Positions 6,703-6,857 of a DNA stretch of 6,857 bases are shown piece after piece. The stretch is taken from the NCBI GenBank assembly GCA_021779695.1, contig JAJYAE010000234.1:1-6857 (forward strand), read 5' to 3'. The position numbers and the translations under genes are program-made. The notes beneath the pieces were generated by a model that saw only the letters and a list, made by a program, of their open reading frames with translations, searched no databases and was not told the DNA's origin. Positions within the stretch are counted from its first letter, which is position 1, and every line of letters starts with the position of its first letter. The stretch is from Acidobacteriota bacterium (lineage in GTDB: Bacteria; Acidobacteriota; Terriglobia; Terriglobales; Acidobacteriaceae).

Positions 6703-6857
6703 ATGCGCACGACGATTGCACTGGACGAAGACCTGCTGAGACAGGCTGCGCAGTATACGGGCATTACGGAAAAGGCGGCCCTGGTGCGGGAGGCGCTCAC
6801 CCGTCTTGTTCGGAATGAGGCTGCCCGGCGGCTTGCGGCTCTCGGGGGCAGCGATCC
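6703..6857 (+). CDS. vapB: Type II antitoxin, VapB family (5' part; gene runs off the window)
   Basis: The first 51 codons of a short DNA-binding antitoxin. The N-terminus MRTTIALDEDLLRQA (1-15) followed by TGITEKAALVREALTRLVR (19-37) is the ribbon-helix-helix-like pattern of VapB antitoxins that start MRTT-(I/L)-x-(L/I)-D-(D/E), and RRLAALGGSD (42-51) is the start of the toxin-neutralising tail common in this family. In known systems it neutralises a VapC PIN-domain ribonuclease encoded directly downstream, here outside the window, and represses its own operon. ATG has AGGAG (6691-6695) 7 bases upstream, an optimal site. Family members are usually about 65-80 residues, so only the last few tens of residues are missing. 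Whether a toxin gene follows cannot be seen. Confidence 0.85.
   Translation, partial: MRTTIALDEDLLRQAAQYTGITEKAALVREALTRLVRNEAARRLAALGGSD

Overview
The window is GC-rich with strongly GC-biased third codon positions. It carries six complete protein-coding genes and the start of a seventh. Gene content (a eukaryote-sized set of housekeeping genes is absent; instead Hfq, HflX with a long acidic/proline linker, NrdR, a quinone-linked PoxB and a VapB antitoxin) is bacterial. The flavour of the proteins reminds me of Acidobacteriota (Acidobacterium/Terriglobus-like), but that is an impression from memory and no marker gene here settles it.

Left part (1-2685, minus strand): a probable transcription unit reads leftward as hfq, hflX, then a Nudix hydrolase. 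hfq and hflX are 20 bases apart, as in the classical hfq-hflX pair of proteobacteria; the Nudix gene follows after 125 bases. The 254 bases beyond the Nudix stop hold no convincing gene. They contain, on the plus strand at the very edge, a strong hairpin followed by a partial resemblance to the 3' part of a cobalamin riboswitch, then a GC-rich inverted repeat that could end transcription from either side.

Middle (2686-5866): a divergent intergenic region of about 240 bases separates hfq from a plus-strand DegT/DnrJ/EryC1-type PLP sugar aminotransferase. This gene converges on a minus-strand poxB, whose product resembles E. coli pyruvate:quinone oxidoreductase over its whole length, including the C-terminal membrane-binding segment.

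Right part (5867-6857, plus strand): nrdR, the zinc-ribbon/ATP-cone repressor of ribonucleotide reductase genes, is divergent from poxB. After a 169-base gap comes the first 51 codons of a VapB-type antitoxin gene, with its own promoter-like sequence flanked by an inverted repeat that could be its autoregulatory operator; the toxin gene would lie outside the window. Apart from the hfq-hflX(-Nudix) unit, the genes look like independently transcribed housekeeping genes and not one pathway. I did not find a clearly new multi-gene system; the most open question is the orphan RNA-like element at the left edge.
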